The notes under the pieces are model-generated. The model did no database searches and was not told the origin of the DNA. It saw only the letters and a program-made list of their open reading frames with translations. This document shows positions 1 through 6,454 of a stretch of 7,813 bases of DNA, piece by piece (position 1 is the first letter of the stretch; each line of letters opens with the position of its first letter). Made by a program: the position numbers and the translations under genes. This DNA is from Planctomycetota bacterium (GTDB lineage Bacteria; Planctomycetota; UBA8108): contig JAFGKN010000284.1 in the NCBI GenBank assembly GCA_016928605.1, positions 1 through 7,813 on the forward strand, in the 5' to 3' direction.

Positions 1-2356
1 CCGGCTCGCACTCGACGCCGCCGCTCGTCACGAGGAGGTCGAGATCGCCGTCGCCGTCGGCATCGAGCCAGAGGGCGGCCATGTCCTCGCTCCGCTCATC
101 GGCGCGGAAGACATCCTCCACCGCACGGCTCCGCTCGAACCTGCCGGGCGCCGCCCGCAGGTAGAGCTCGCCCGCCTGTCCCGCCGCGCCGCAGAGGAAG
201 AGATCGTCGTCTCCATCGCCGTCGGCGTCGCCCCACGCCATGCCGCCGCCGAGCTGGGAGAGCTTCCCCGGAAGCAGCGGCTGGCGGGCGTAATCGTCGA
301 AGGGCGTCTCGCGGTGCACGAACGCGAGCCCCGCTGCGCGCGCGATCTCCTCGAAGCTGCGGCGCGTCGGGGCGGTGGACTCCGCCGGTCTCTCTTCCGG
401 CGGCGCATCCGGCTCGACGATCGTGTAGCGATGATCCGCCTCGAGGTCCTCGAAGCGCTGCACCCCCCCGCCGGGCCATGTCACGCTCAAACGGCGGATC
501 GTGTCCTGCGCGCCCAGGCCGAAGTGGAGAGCGGGATCGTTGCTCGCCGCGTAGCCGGTCTGCGGGTTCACGACGCGGATCTGCTCCGCGCCATCCGGCG
601 TCTCGATGCGGACCACGGCCCCGACCGCGGACCGGTGGGTCGCCATCGCCTCGAGCGCGACGATGACGCGGTGGTTCCTCGATTCGCGGTTGCGGTAGAT
701 CCCGACGCGCTCGTCGAGGTGGATCGTCACGAGGTCGAGGTCGCCATCGCCGTCGAGATCCCCGTGCGCCGAGCTGTAGCTCATGCCCACGTGGTCGAGC
801 CCCCACTCGCGGCTCGCGTTGCGGAACCGGAGATCGCCCTCGTTGCGGAAGGCGAGGTCCTGCTCCCGGAGCGGGGGCTGATCCTTCCAGATGTCCCACT
901 CCGTCTGCCCCACGAGCATCTGCACGGTCACCGGCACATCCGCGTCGTTCGACATCCGCGCGCATCCGTTGGCGATGAGCGCGTCGACGCGCCCGTCGCC
1001 ATCGAGATCGAGGAGCTTCGGCCCCCACGTCCAGTCCGAGCGAGCCAGGCCGCAGAGGAAGGCGACCTCCATGAACCGCCCGGCGCCCGTGGAGAGGAAG
1101 AGATGATTGCGCATGACCTGGCGCGGCCAGTTGTTCTCGAGAAACCAGCCCCTGTCGCCGATCTCCCCCATCACCATCTTCTCCTTGCGATGGGTCGTCG
1201 GAGACATCTCCCCCACGAGCAGGTCGAGCCGGCCGTCGCCGTCGATGTCGCCGAGATCGGATCCCATCGACGACCAGGTCATGATCGAAGTGACGGAGGC
1301 GATCACGTCGGTGAACGTGCCGTCGCCGCGGTTGCGGTAGAGGTGGTCGGGATCCGTGAAGTCGTTCGCGACGTAGATGTCCAGCAGGCCATCCTCATCG
1401 TAATCCCACCAGATCGCGCTGAGGCCGTGTCCGGGCGCGCGGATGCCGGCCTGCTCGCCGACGTCCGTGAAGCGGCCGCCGTCGTTGCGGAAGAACCGAT
1501 CCGGCCGGCCGCAGGTGTCCGCGGTGAACCTGTTGGGGCCGATCTCGCGCAGGAAGTAGTACTTCTCGAACTCCGGGAGGATGTAGGGCTTCCCGTCCTT
1601 GAAGCCGACGGGGGGCTCCTTGGGCCGGCCGCCGGGACGGTAGTAGCGGTAGGTCAGCACGAAGACGTCGAGATCGCCGTCGAGATCGTAGTCGGCGAAG
1701 TAGGGCATGAGGCTGGCGTCTTCCAGGTCGAGACCGCGGTCCGCGGCGGCCTCGAGGAAGCTCCGCCCATCCCCCCGGTTGATGAAGAGCTGGTTGGGAG
1801 AGCCGTAGTTGCAGACGTAGATGTCGAGGTCGCCGTCGGAGTCGATGTCGGCCATGGCCGCGCCGACGCCCCACGCATCGCCGCCGCCGACGCCGGCGCT
1901 CTCCGTGACATCCTCGAAGCGCAGGTCATCTCCCTGGCGGTAGAGGCGGTTCTCGCCCGGCCCGTAGGTGAAGAAGAGATCCGGGCGCCCGTCGCCCGTG
2001 ACGTCTCCCATCGCCGCGCCCCCCGAGACGAACGCCGTGTGATTGAGGTTGCTGCGCGGGTGGCTGCGGTCCATCCGGCAGGCGAAGTCGATCCCCGTCC
2101 GCTCCGGCGGCAGGCTCTCGAAGAGCGGCTCGCCATCGGGAAGGGACTCGCGGGCCGCGAGAGGCCGCGCGCGGATCGAGCCGGGCGGGCCGGACGGCTC
2201 CGCCTTCCGGGGAGCCGCTCCCTGCGGCGCATCCGAACGGCCGCAGCCTCCGAACGCCAGGAGGATCGAGGAGACCAGCGCGGCGGCGACGACGCCTGAG
2301 AAGCCGGAAGAGCGGCGAGAGCGCTGCGACGGTTCCGAACGCCTCCCGGTGCTCAT
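1..2356 (-). CDS. CRTAC1-type FG-GAP/VCBS repeat and ASPIC/UnbV lipoprotein, 3' end missing
   Basis: The frame is open from ATG 2356 to the left edge: 785 codons, C-terminus not seen. Residues 1-38 form an Arg-rich n-region, a hydrophobic stretch (about 21-37) and Cys38 in a lipobox-like AFGGC, so an exported lipoprotein is likely. At least nine FG-GAP/VCBS calcium loops of the form D-x-D-x-D-G-x-x-D are visible near residues 118, 170, 222, 318, 370, 450, 533, 710 and 765. Residues about 575-648 match an ASPIC/UnbV module (NPQTGYAASND, HFGLG, VTWPGG). A second propeller-like section then begins near 668 (GLAFVH, QPLLPGKLSQLGGGMAWGD). This order is typical of long members of the family, roughly 1,100 residues from memory, so about a quarter to a third probably lies outside. 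Such proteins are surface-associated and often sit near glycan-uptake genes; the ligand is unknown. The native Shine-Dalgarno is weak (GGGCGG). Confidence 0.9.
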   Translation of the reverse strand, partial: MSTGRRSEPSQRSRRSSGFSGVVAAALVSSILLAFGGCGRSDAPQGAAPRKAEPSGPPGSIRARPLAARESLPDGEPLFESLPPERTGIDFACRMDRSHPRSNLNHTAFVSGGAAMGDVTGDGRPDLFFTYGPGENRLYRQGDDLRFEDVTESAGVGGGDAWGVGAAMADIDSDGDLDIYVCNYGSPNQLFINRGDGRSFLEAAADRGLDLEDASLMPYFADYDLDGDLDVFVLTYRYYRPGGRPKEPPVGFKDGKPYILPEFEKYYFLREIGPNRFTADTCGRPDRFFRNDGGRFTDVGEQAGIRAPGHGLSAIWWDYDEDGLLDIYVANDFTDPDHLYRNRGDGTFTDVIASVTSIMTWSSMGSDLGDIDGDGRLDLLVGEMSPTTHRKEKMVMGEIGDRGWFLENNWPRQVMRNHLFLSTGAGRFMEVAFLCGLARSDWTWGPKLLDLDGDGRVDALIANGCARMSNDADVPVTVQMLVGQTEWDIWKDQPPLREQDLAFRNEGDLRFRNASREWGLDHVGMSYSSAHGDLDGDGDLDLVTIHLDERVGIYRNRESRNHRVIVALEAMATHRSAVGAVVRIETPDGAEQIRVVNPQTGYAASNDPALHFGLGAQDTIRRLSVTWPGGGVQRFEDLEADHRYTIVEPDAPPEERPAESTAPTRRSFEEIARAAGLAFVHRETPFDDYARQPLLPGKLSQLGGGMAWGDADGDGDDDLFLCGAAGQAGELYLRAAPGRFERSRAVEDVFRADERSEDMAALWLDADGDGDLDLLVTSGGVECEP

Positions 2357-2385
2357 GTCGCCGCCCAGCGCCGTGGATCGAGCAT
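2353..2385 (-). CDS. Possible 10-residue leader peptide coupled to the lipoprotein gene
   Basis: A mini-ORF, MLDPRRWAAT, starts at ATG 2385, five bases after a strong GGAGG (2395-2391). Its TGA stop overlaps the lipoprotein ATG in the ATGA configuration typical of translational coupling. The lipoprotein itself has only a weak ribosome-binding site, so ribosomes ending here could restart on it. The peptide has no recognisable attenuator run (no repeated rare or regulatory codons). It could equally be chance in a 49-base gap; no homology supports it. Confidence 0.3.
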   Translation of the reverse strand: MLDPRRWAAT

Positions 2386-2390
2386 AGCGA

Positions 2391-2395
2391 CCTCC
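2391..2395 (-). promoter_or_regulatory. Strong Shine-Dalgarno (GGAGG) in the gap before the lipoprotein gene
   Basis: GGAGG lies 5 bases before ATG 2385 and 34 bases before the lipoprotein ATG at 2356. It is well placed for the mini-ORF and too far away to serve the lipoprotein directly. The frame of the lipoprotein has no ATG, GTG or TTG start close to this site. Confidence 0.45.
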
Positions 2396-2405
2396 GCCTG
2401 CAGCC

Positions 2406-4079
2406 TCATGGCTTCGCCTTCGCGCGCACCGCTCGCAGGCCATCGAGCGCGTCGCTCATCCTGCGCAGCGTCTCGCGGTTCCGCGGCGTGCCGAGGTTGG
2501 AATGAGCGCGGACGAAGCCCTCGATCGCGGCCAGCTCCTCGTCCGAGGCCTCGCCAGGCGACGGGCAGAGCTCGGCGAGGCGGAGGTAGCGCCGGATCGA
2601 CTCCCGCGGCATGTCCGCATCGAAGAGCCGGCGCTGCATGCGCGATGCGAACTCCTCGGCGGTGATGTTTACGTTCCAGCACCGCTCGCGAAAGAGGTAC
2701 TGGTGGGAGAAGAAGGGAAGGGTGTGAGGATGGAAGTCCCGCGGGCCCTCGATGCCCATGGCCGCCCAGCCGTTCCAGGCATTCCCGAAGCCCTGCCCCG
2801 GATCGTAGCTCGTCGCGAAGCCCGCGAGGCCGGTCTCCTCCGGACGGGGCGGCTCCGTCGACCCGTGGTACTCCGACATGCGCACGGTGGTGTGCCAGCG
2901 CAGCACCCGAGGATACTCGGCCAGCGCGCCGCTCTCCACGGGGTCGCCCCAGCACCACCACCAATAGAGGCGCGCCGGATCGATGGCGGCCAGGGCCTCG
3001 CGCCAGCGCTGGGTGTTGAACTTCCCGATGGCCACGGCGGCCTCGAAGTCCGGCCGCGCGGCGAACAGCCCGCCGAGGAGCTCGCGGATCGCGTCGAGGT
3101 GCCGCGCGGCCTTCGCCTCGTCGACGCTCCGGCCCTCGCCCGTGGGCTCGAGGTAGAGGCCATCCGCGCCGGGGAGAAGCCGGAAGAGATCCCGGTAGTA
3201 CTCGATTCCCCGCTCGATGGAGCCCGCAGCCGCGTCGGCGTGGTGCCAGTTGTACCAGCCGCCTCCGATGTAGAACTTCATCCCCTCGGCGTGGCAGAGA
3301 TCGATCAGCTCGCGCACGTTCTCGGGGACCGCGAGGTCGCTGCCCTCGTACTTCCCTCCGTACGTCTCGAGGAGGGGAAAGCCGGCGAGCCAGAACCAGT
3401 TCCGGTTGAGGGTGAGCTCCGAGTGGAAGCTCAGGACCGTCCGCCACGTCTCGAGGTCATCGTACGCGGACCAACAGGGAAGCATGTAGACGCCGCGGTA
3501 CGAGAAGCGAGGCCGCAGGGTCAGATCGAGGGGCACGTCGACCGAGGCCGCGCTCGCAGTCACGCGGGTGCGGAAGAAGACGAGCTCCTGGCACCCGTGC
3601 TTGAGGCCGAGGGGAGTCCGCGCCGCCACGATCACGAACCGGCGCGATTCGCTCTCGTGGGTGAGGAGCCGGAAGCCCTCGTCGCCGGCGCCGTCGAGGG
3701 AGAGCTCGAGGCCGCCGTCGACGAGCTCCTGGATGGCGGGGTTCGTCGCGGCATCGCCGGCGAGGATGTAGGTCCCGGGCCTCCCGGCGCTCCGCACGAC
3801 CGGCAGCCGCCAGCCGAAGAGCTCATCGAAGCGCCCGTTGAGCGTGCGCTGGACGATCCGCCGCATCGGCCCCTCGATCCGGGGCGCCGCGATGCGCGCG
3901 CGGTGCTTGCCGTCGCGCCAGAGATCGAATCCCTCCGCCCGCGCGGCGGCCGGGAAGAGAAGCGCGCAGAGGCCGAGATGAAGGAGAACGGCGAGCAGAC
4001 CGCGGAGAGAGGATGCGCCGAGGCCGGAACACGGAACGGCGCGGCGGGCGGCGCGAAGCATTGCGGGGAAGACGTGCAT
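2406..4079 (-). CDS. Secreted glycoside-hydrolase-like protein (GH20/GH67-type N-domain plus probable TIM barrel)
   Basis: 557 residues from ATG 4079, chosen over the upstream ATG at 4169 because GGAAGGA sits 6 bases before it and a signal peptide follows directly. Residues about 27-45 are hydrophobic and end at ARA|EG, so signal peptidase I cleavage after Ala48 is likely. Residues about 50-185 resemble the small alpha/beta domain preceding GH20 and GH67 barrels, ending in PLGLKHGCQELVFF. From RPRFSYRGVYMLP (189-201) onward the alternating pattern suits a beta/alpha barrel: FYIGGGWYNWHH (269-280), GLYLEPTGEG (307-316), LYWWWCWGDP (371-380), HTTVRMSEYHG (396-406), GNAWNGW (432-438). The Trp-rich motifs would suit sugar stacking and Glu311/Glu315 are candidate acids, but I cannot match a catalytic pair to a named family. 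The substrate is unknown. It follows gapN by 100 bases. Confidence 0.6.
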   Translation of the reverse strand: MHVFPAMLRAARRAVPCSGLGASSLRGLLAVLLHLGLCALLFPAAARAEGFDLWRDGKHRARIAAPRIEGPMRRIVQRTLNGRFDELFGWRLPVVRSAGRPGTYILAGDAATNPAIQELVDGGLELSLDGAGDEGFRLLTHESESRRFVIVAARTPLGLKHGCQELVFFRTRVTASAASVDVPLDLTLRPRFSYRGVYMLPCWSAYDDLETWRTVLSFHSELTLNRNWFWLAGFPLLETYGGKYEGSDLAVPENVRELIDLCHAEGMKFYIGGGWYNWHHADAAAGSIERGIEYYRDLFRLLPGADGLYLEPTGEGRSVDEAKAARHLDAIRELLGGLFAARPDFEAAVAIGKFNTQRWREALAAIDPARLYWWWCWGDPVESGALAEYPRVLRWHTTVRMSEYHGSTEPPRPEETGLAGFATSYDPGQGFGNAWNGWAAMGIEGPRDFHPHTLPFFSHQYLFRERCWNVNITAEEFASRMQRRLFDADMPRESIRRYLRLAELCPSPGEASDEELAAIEGFVRAHSNLGTPRNRETLRRMSDALDGLRAVRAKAKP

Positions 4080-4085
4080 GTCAGA

Positions 4086-4092
4086 TCCTTCC
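4086..4092 (-). promoter_or_regulatory. Ribosome-binding site fixing the glycosidase-like start
   Basis: GGAAGGA lies 6 bases upstream of ATG 4079. It decides the start in favour of the 557-residue form with an N-terminal signal peptide over the 30-residue-longer reading from 4169, whose extra N-terminus would bury the signal peptide. Confidence 0.7.
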
Positions 4093-4141
4093 GTGCGCCC
4101 ATCTTGCATCGAGCCTCCGCGGCGCACAAGGGTCGAGAGCC

Positions 4142-4164
4142 GCCGGAGCGGGGTCCCCGCCGGC
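4142..4164 (-). other. GC-rich hairpin between gapN and the glycosidase-like gene
   Basis: On the minus strand GCCGG and CCGGC flank an inner CGGG/CCCG inverted repeat, with a two-base bulge on one side. This predicts a stable stem 16 bases after the gapN stop. No T-run follows, so a classical intrinsic terminator is not supported. It could stabilise the upstream mRNA end or be a by-product of high GC. Confidence 0.35.
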
Positions 4165-4179
4165 GCCACCTCTCGCCGG

Positions 4180-5802
4180 TCAGAAGATGAAGTCCGTGCT
4201 CAGGAAGTTGCTCCGCCTGCCGCGGACGATGTCGGTCAGGATCTGCTGGTTCATGTCGTGGCTCTTGGCGGCCACGAGCGTGCGGATGCTGAACACACGA
4301 AGAGCGTCGGAGACAGAGAGCGTGCCCTCCGCCGAGTTCTTGCGCCCGGTGAAGGGGAAGGTGTCGGGGCCGCGCTGGCACTGGCTGTTGATGTTCACGC
4401 GACAGACCTGATTCACCAGCGGATCGATCAGACTGGCGATCCGCCCCGGATCCCGGCCGAACAGGCTGACCTGCTGCCCGTAGGGGGACTCGACGACGTA
4501 CTCCACGGCCTCGCCGATGGAATCGAAGGTCGCGACAGGGACCACTGGGCCGAACTGCTCCTGGGAGTAGAGGTCCATGCCGGGACGGACAGGGTATACC
4601 ACCGCGGGATGGAAGTAGGTTCCCGAGACGGTGCCGCCGGCCTCGTTGAGCACTTCCGCGCCGGCGGCGATCGCCTCATCGGTGATCCGGTGCAGGTACT
4701 CCGGCTTGCCAGGCACGGGAAGCGGAGTGATCCTGACGTCCTCCTCCCACGGCATGCCGAACGCCAAGGCCTCGACCGCGGGGACAAAGCGCGCGAGAAA
4801 CGCATCGATGATCGATCGGTGCACGAAGAGGATCTTCAGCGCGGTGCAGCGCTGGCCGTTGTAGGAGAGCGAGCCGAGCACGCATTCCGTGACGGCCGTG
4901 TCGAGGTCGGCGTCCGGCAGGATGATGGCGGCGTTCTTGGCGCCGAGACCGAGGACCGAGCGCAGGCGGTGCGGTTGCGGATGCTGGTGCTTCAGGATGT
5001 CGGCGACCTTGGACGACCCGATGAAGGCGAGGCAGTCGATGCGCCCGGACTCCATGAGGGGACCGATCACCGTCGGACCGTCCCCGTAGACGGTGTTGAC
5101 CACGCCCGGCGGGAACGATTCGCGAAACGCCTCGAGGAGGGGGCGGAGGAGCAGGACGCCGAGGTGGGCCGGCTTGAAGATCACCGTGTTGCCCATGATG
5201 AGAGCGGGGATGAGGGTGGTGAACGTCTCATTGAGGGGGTAGTTGTACGGCCCCATGCAGAGAGCGACGCCGAGCGGAGCACGGCGGATCTGGCCGATGA
5301 TGCCTTGCTCGATCGTGAAGCGGGACGAGATGCGGTCGAGATCCTTGAGGGCGTCCACCGTGTCGACGATGTAGTCGACCGTGCGGTCGAACTCCTTCCG
5401 GGAATCGGCGAGGGACTTCCCGATCTCCCACATCAGGAGCCGCACCACCTCCTCGCGCTTCTCCTTCATCCGCCAGGCGAACTCCTCCACGTGCCGGATG
5501 CGCTCCGCGACCGGCATCGTCGGCCAGCCGCCCCGCCCGTGATCGTAGGCGCGGCAAGCGGCCTCGAGCGCCGCGGCGGAGTCGGCCGCCGTCATCAGGG
5601 GGCAGCCGCCGAGAACGATCTGCTGGGGAGGACCGCCCGGAGCGCAGACGCAGGAGCGCACGGGGTCGAGCGGCCCCTCCCAGGTCCGGATCTCGCCGCC
5701 GAGGAGGTACTCCCTCTGCTCGATGGGAAGCTGCGGCCGGTGGGGCTCGGGGATGAGGTCCCAGGCGGGAAAGATGGTCCGCAGGCGCTCGCTCAGGCTC
5801 AT
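4180..5802 (-). CDS. gapN: NADP-dependent (non-phosphorylating) glyceraldehyde-3-phosphate dehydrogenase-like aldehyde dehydrogenase
   Basis: 540 residues, the length of long GapN-like aldehyde dehydrogenases. The known reaction is cytoplasmic oxidation of glyceraldehyde-3-phosphate to 3-phosphoglycerate with NADP, bypassing phosphoglycerate kinase and yielding NADPH. Visible landmarks are FDRTVDY (138-144, GapN-like Arg140), GPYNYPLNE (184-192, oxyanion-hole Asn187), Lys210 in the cofactor site, FIGSSKVAD (260-268), the nucleophile Cys319 in NGQRCTALK, and EQFGPVVP (415-422). The phosphate-site motif CQRGPDTFPFTGRKNSAEG (475-493) is a strong GapN signature. The oddity is that the general-base Glu expected 34 residues before the cysteine is Gly285 (LGLGAKN, 284-290), so activity is less certain. 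GAGGAG lies 8 bases before ATG 5802. It heads the leftward cluster. Confidence 0.85.
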   Translation of the reverse strand: MSLSERLRTIFPAWDLIPEPHRPQLPIEQREYLLGGEIRTWEGPLDPVRSCVCAPGGPPQQIVLGGCPLMTAADSAAALEAACRAYDHGRGGWPTMPVAERIRHVEEFAWRMKEKREEVVRLLMWEIGKSLADSRKEFDRTVDYIVDTVDALKDLDRISSRFTIEQGIIGQIRRAPLGVALCMGPYNYPLNETFTTLIPALIMGNTVIFKPAHLGVLLLRPLLEAFRESFPPGVVNTVYGDGPTVIGPLMESGRIDCLAFIGSSKVADILKHQHPQPHRLRSVLGLGAKNAAIILPDADLDTAVTECVLGSLSYNGQRCTALKILFVHRSIIDAFLARFVPAVEALAFGMPWEEDVRITPLPVPGKPEYLHRITDEAIAAGAEVLNEAGGTVSGTYFHPAVVYPVRPGMDLYSQEQFGPVVPVATFDSIGEAVEYVVESPYGQQVSLFGRDPGRIASLIDPLVNQVCRVNINSQCQRGPDTFPFTGRKNSAEGTLSVSDALRVFSIRTLVAAKSHDMNQQILTDIVRGRRSNFLSTDFIF

Positions 5803-5810
5803 GTCGGGAT

Positions 5811-5816
5811 CTCCTC
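5811..5816 (-). promoter_or_regulatory. Ribosome-binding site of gapN
   Basis: GAGGAG lies 8 bases upstream of ATG 5802 and supports this start; the encoded N-terminus (MSLSERLRTIFPAW) reads as a genuine protein start. Confidence 0.6.
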
Positions 5817-5861
5817 ATCGCTCGAAGGGGTCGTCGGGCGGCGGTCCACACCGGTGGGCGA

Positions 5862-5867
5862 ATTGTA
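5862..5867 (-). promoter_or_regulatory. Candidate -10 box of gapN
   Basis: TACAAT on the minus strand (5 of 6 matches to TATAAT) would place the transcript start near 5855, giving a leader of about 53 bases. It is the only AT-rich hexamer of this quality between the repeat array and gapN. No good -35 box is seen at 16-18 bases, so the call rests on the -10 alone. The context GCTACAAT resembles GCTATAGT in front of the divergent gene. Confidence 0.4.
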
Positions 5868-6050
5868 GCGCAAGCCATTGGAGATGCGATGCTTGTATCC
5901 CTTCCCGCGCCCTGTCCCACGTCGTCTCCCGCCACCCGTCCCCGGCTACCCGTCCCTCCCGTCCCCGTCCCAGGTTGATTCCCGGCCGGGCGCTTCCTCC
6001 CGTCCCCGTCCCAGGTTGATTCCCGGCCGGGCGCCTCGGCCTCCCGCGGT

Positions 6051-6087
6051 CCTGTCCCCCCGGTGCCTGTCCCCCGGTGCCTGTCCC
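6051..6087. repeat. Tandem CCTGTCCCCCGGTG repeat
   Basis: Two copies (15 bases at 6051-6065 with one extra C, 14 bases at 6066-6079) and a partial third (6080-6087) run directly into a CCCAGGTTGATTCCCGG core. The motif GGTGCCTGTCCC is one I associate, from memory only, with dispersed intergenic repeats in several high-GC lineages. Confidence 0.7.
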
Positions 6088-6148
6088 AGGTTGATTCCCG
6101 GAGCGTCGCCACCACCCGGCACCACCCTTCCCAGGTTGATTCCCGGCC
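6083..6148. repeat. 66-base block, first copy
   Basis: This block recurs at 6253-6318, 170 bases away, with a single mismatch (T at 6128 against G at 6298). Its first 36 bases also recur at 6181-6216. Each full copy contains two CCCAGGTTGATTCCCGG cores 45 bases apart. Near identity suggests recent duplication. Confidence 0.85.
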
Positions 6149-6252
6149 ACCCTTCCCAGGTTGATCCCCCTCCCCGGCCTGTCCCAGGTTGATTCCCGGA
6201 GCGTCGCCACCACCCGCCACCCGCCACCACCCGGCCCAGGTCACCACCACCC

Positions 6253-6318
6253 GTCCCAGGTTGATTCCCGGAGCGTCGCCACCACCCGGCACCACCCGTC
6301 CCAGGTTGATTCCCGGCC
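6253..6318. repeat. 66-base block, second copy
   Basis: Partner of the block at 6083-6148, differing at one base. The copy is followed at once by a truncated TTGATTCCCGG (6320-6330) and a diverged core (6331-6347), where the array ends. Confidence 0.85.
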
Positions 6319-6365
6319 GTTGATTCCCGGCCCAGGCTGATTTCAGGCCCGACCGATCGTCTCCT

Positions 6366-6391
6366 CCGATCCCCGCGGCCCTCGGGATCGG
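6366..6391. repeat. Perfect 8-bp inverted repeat upstream of the rightward promoter
   Basis: CCGATCCC (6366-6373) pairs with GGGATCGG (6384-6391) around a 10-base loop. It ends 36 bases before the -35 region of the rightward gene. There is no T-run on either strand, so it does not look like an intrinsic terminator. It could be a regulator-binding palindrome or a barrier hairpin closing the repeat array. Confidence 0.5.
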
Positions 6392-6427
6392 CTGCGGGGC
6401 GGCCGCCGGGCTCCAGCGCTCCCCGAT

Positions 6428-6454
6428 TTGACGTATTTCGAGCCCTGCTATAGT
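6428..6454 (+). promoter_or_regulatory. Sigma70-type promoter with extended -10 for the rightward gene
   Basis: TTGACG (6428-6433) and TATAGT (6449-6454) are separated by 15 bases. This is short, but the -10 is preceded by TGC, an extended -10 motif that can offset a poor spacer. The start would fall near 6461, giving a leader of about 85 bases before GTG 6546. The ATG at 6461 is in another frame and is not the gene start. Confidence 0.5.

Larger units (their letters stand above)
5949..6347. repeat. Dispersed short direct-repeat array, core CCCAGGTTGATTCCCGG
   Basis: Exact 17-base cores start at 5969, 6010, 6085, 6130, 6183, 6255 and 6300. Diverged or partial copies occur at 6155 (TTGATCCCCCT ending), 6235 (CCCAGGT only), 6320 (TTGATTCCCGG only) and 6331 (CCCAGGCTGATTTCAGG). 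Connectors are C-rich (CACCACCCG, CCGTCCCCGT, GAGCGTCGCCACC) and are themselves repeated in blocks, which points to growth by recombination or slippage. The + strand is strongly C over G throughout. No transposase or terminal inverted repeats are visible in the window. Confidence 0.85.

Noticed and set aside
314..2299. 661-codon open frame on the + strand
   Set aside because: It is antisense to the FG-GAP/ASPIC lipoprotein, whose minus-strand frame shows repeated calcium loops, an ASPIC module and a lipoprotein signal. The + product is only an Ala/Val/Arg/Glu-rich shadow produced by high GC.
1..2356. Gene fusion suspected from FG-GAP repeats restarting after the ASPIC domain
   Set aside because: Long CRTAC1-type proteins commonly show this order, so the layout is normal for the family.
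4142..4164. Intrinsic terminator after gapN
   Set aside because: The stem is strong but no T-run follows it on the minus strand, so I list it only as a hairpin.
4080..4169. Upstream ATG at 4169 as the start of the glycosidase-like gene
   Set aside because: It would add 30 residues ahead of a clear signal peptide, while the ATG at 4079 has GGAAGGA at ideal spacing.
2502..4190. 562-codon open frame on the + strand
   Set aside because: It is antisense to the glycosidase-like gene, with low-complexity composition and no motif; the minus strand has a ribosome-binding site, signal peptide and domain pattern.
4078..5868. 596-codon open frame on the + strand
   Set aside because: It is antisense to gapN, whose minus-strand product carries unmistakable aldehyde dehydrogenase motifs.
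5949..6347. CRISPR array
   Set aside because: The core is only 17 bases, spacing ranges from 25 to 75 bases, and the connectors are repeated rather than unique; no cas gene is in the window.
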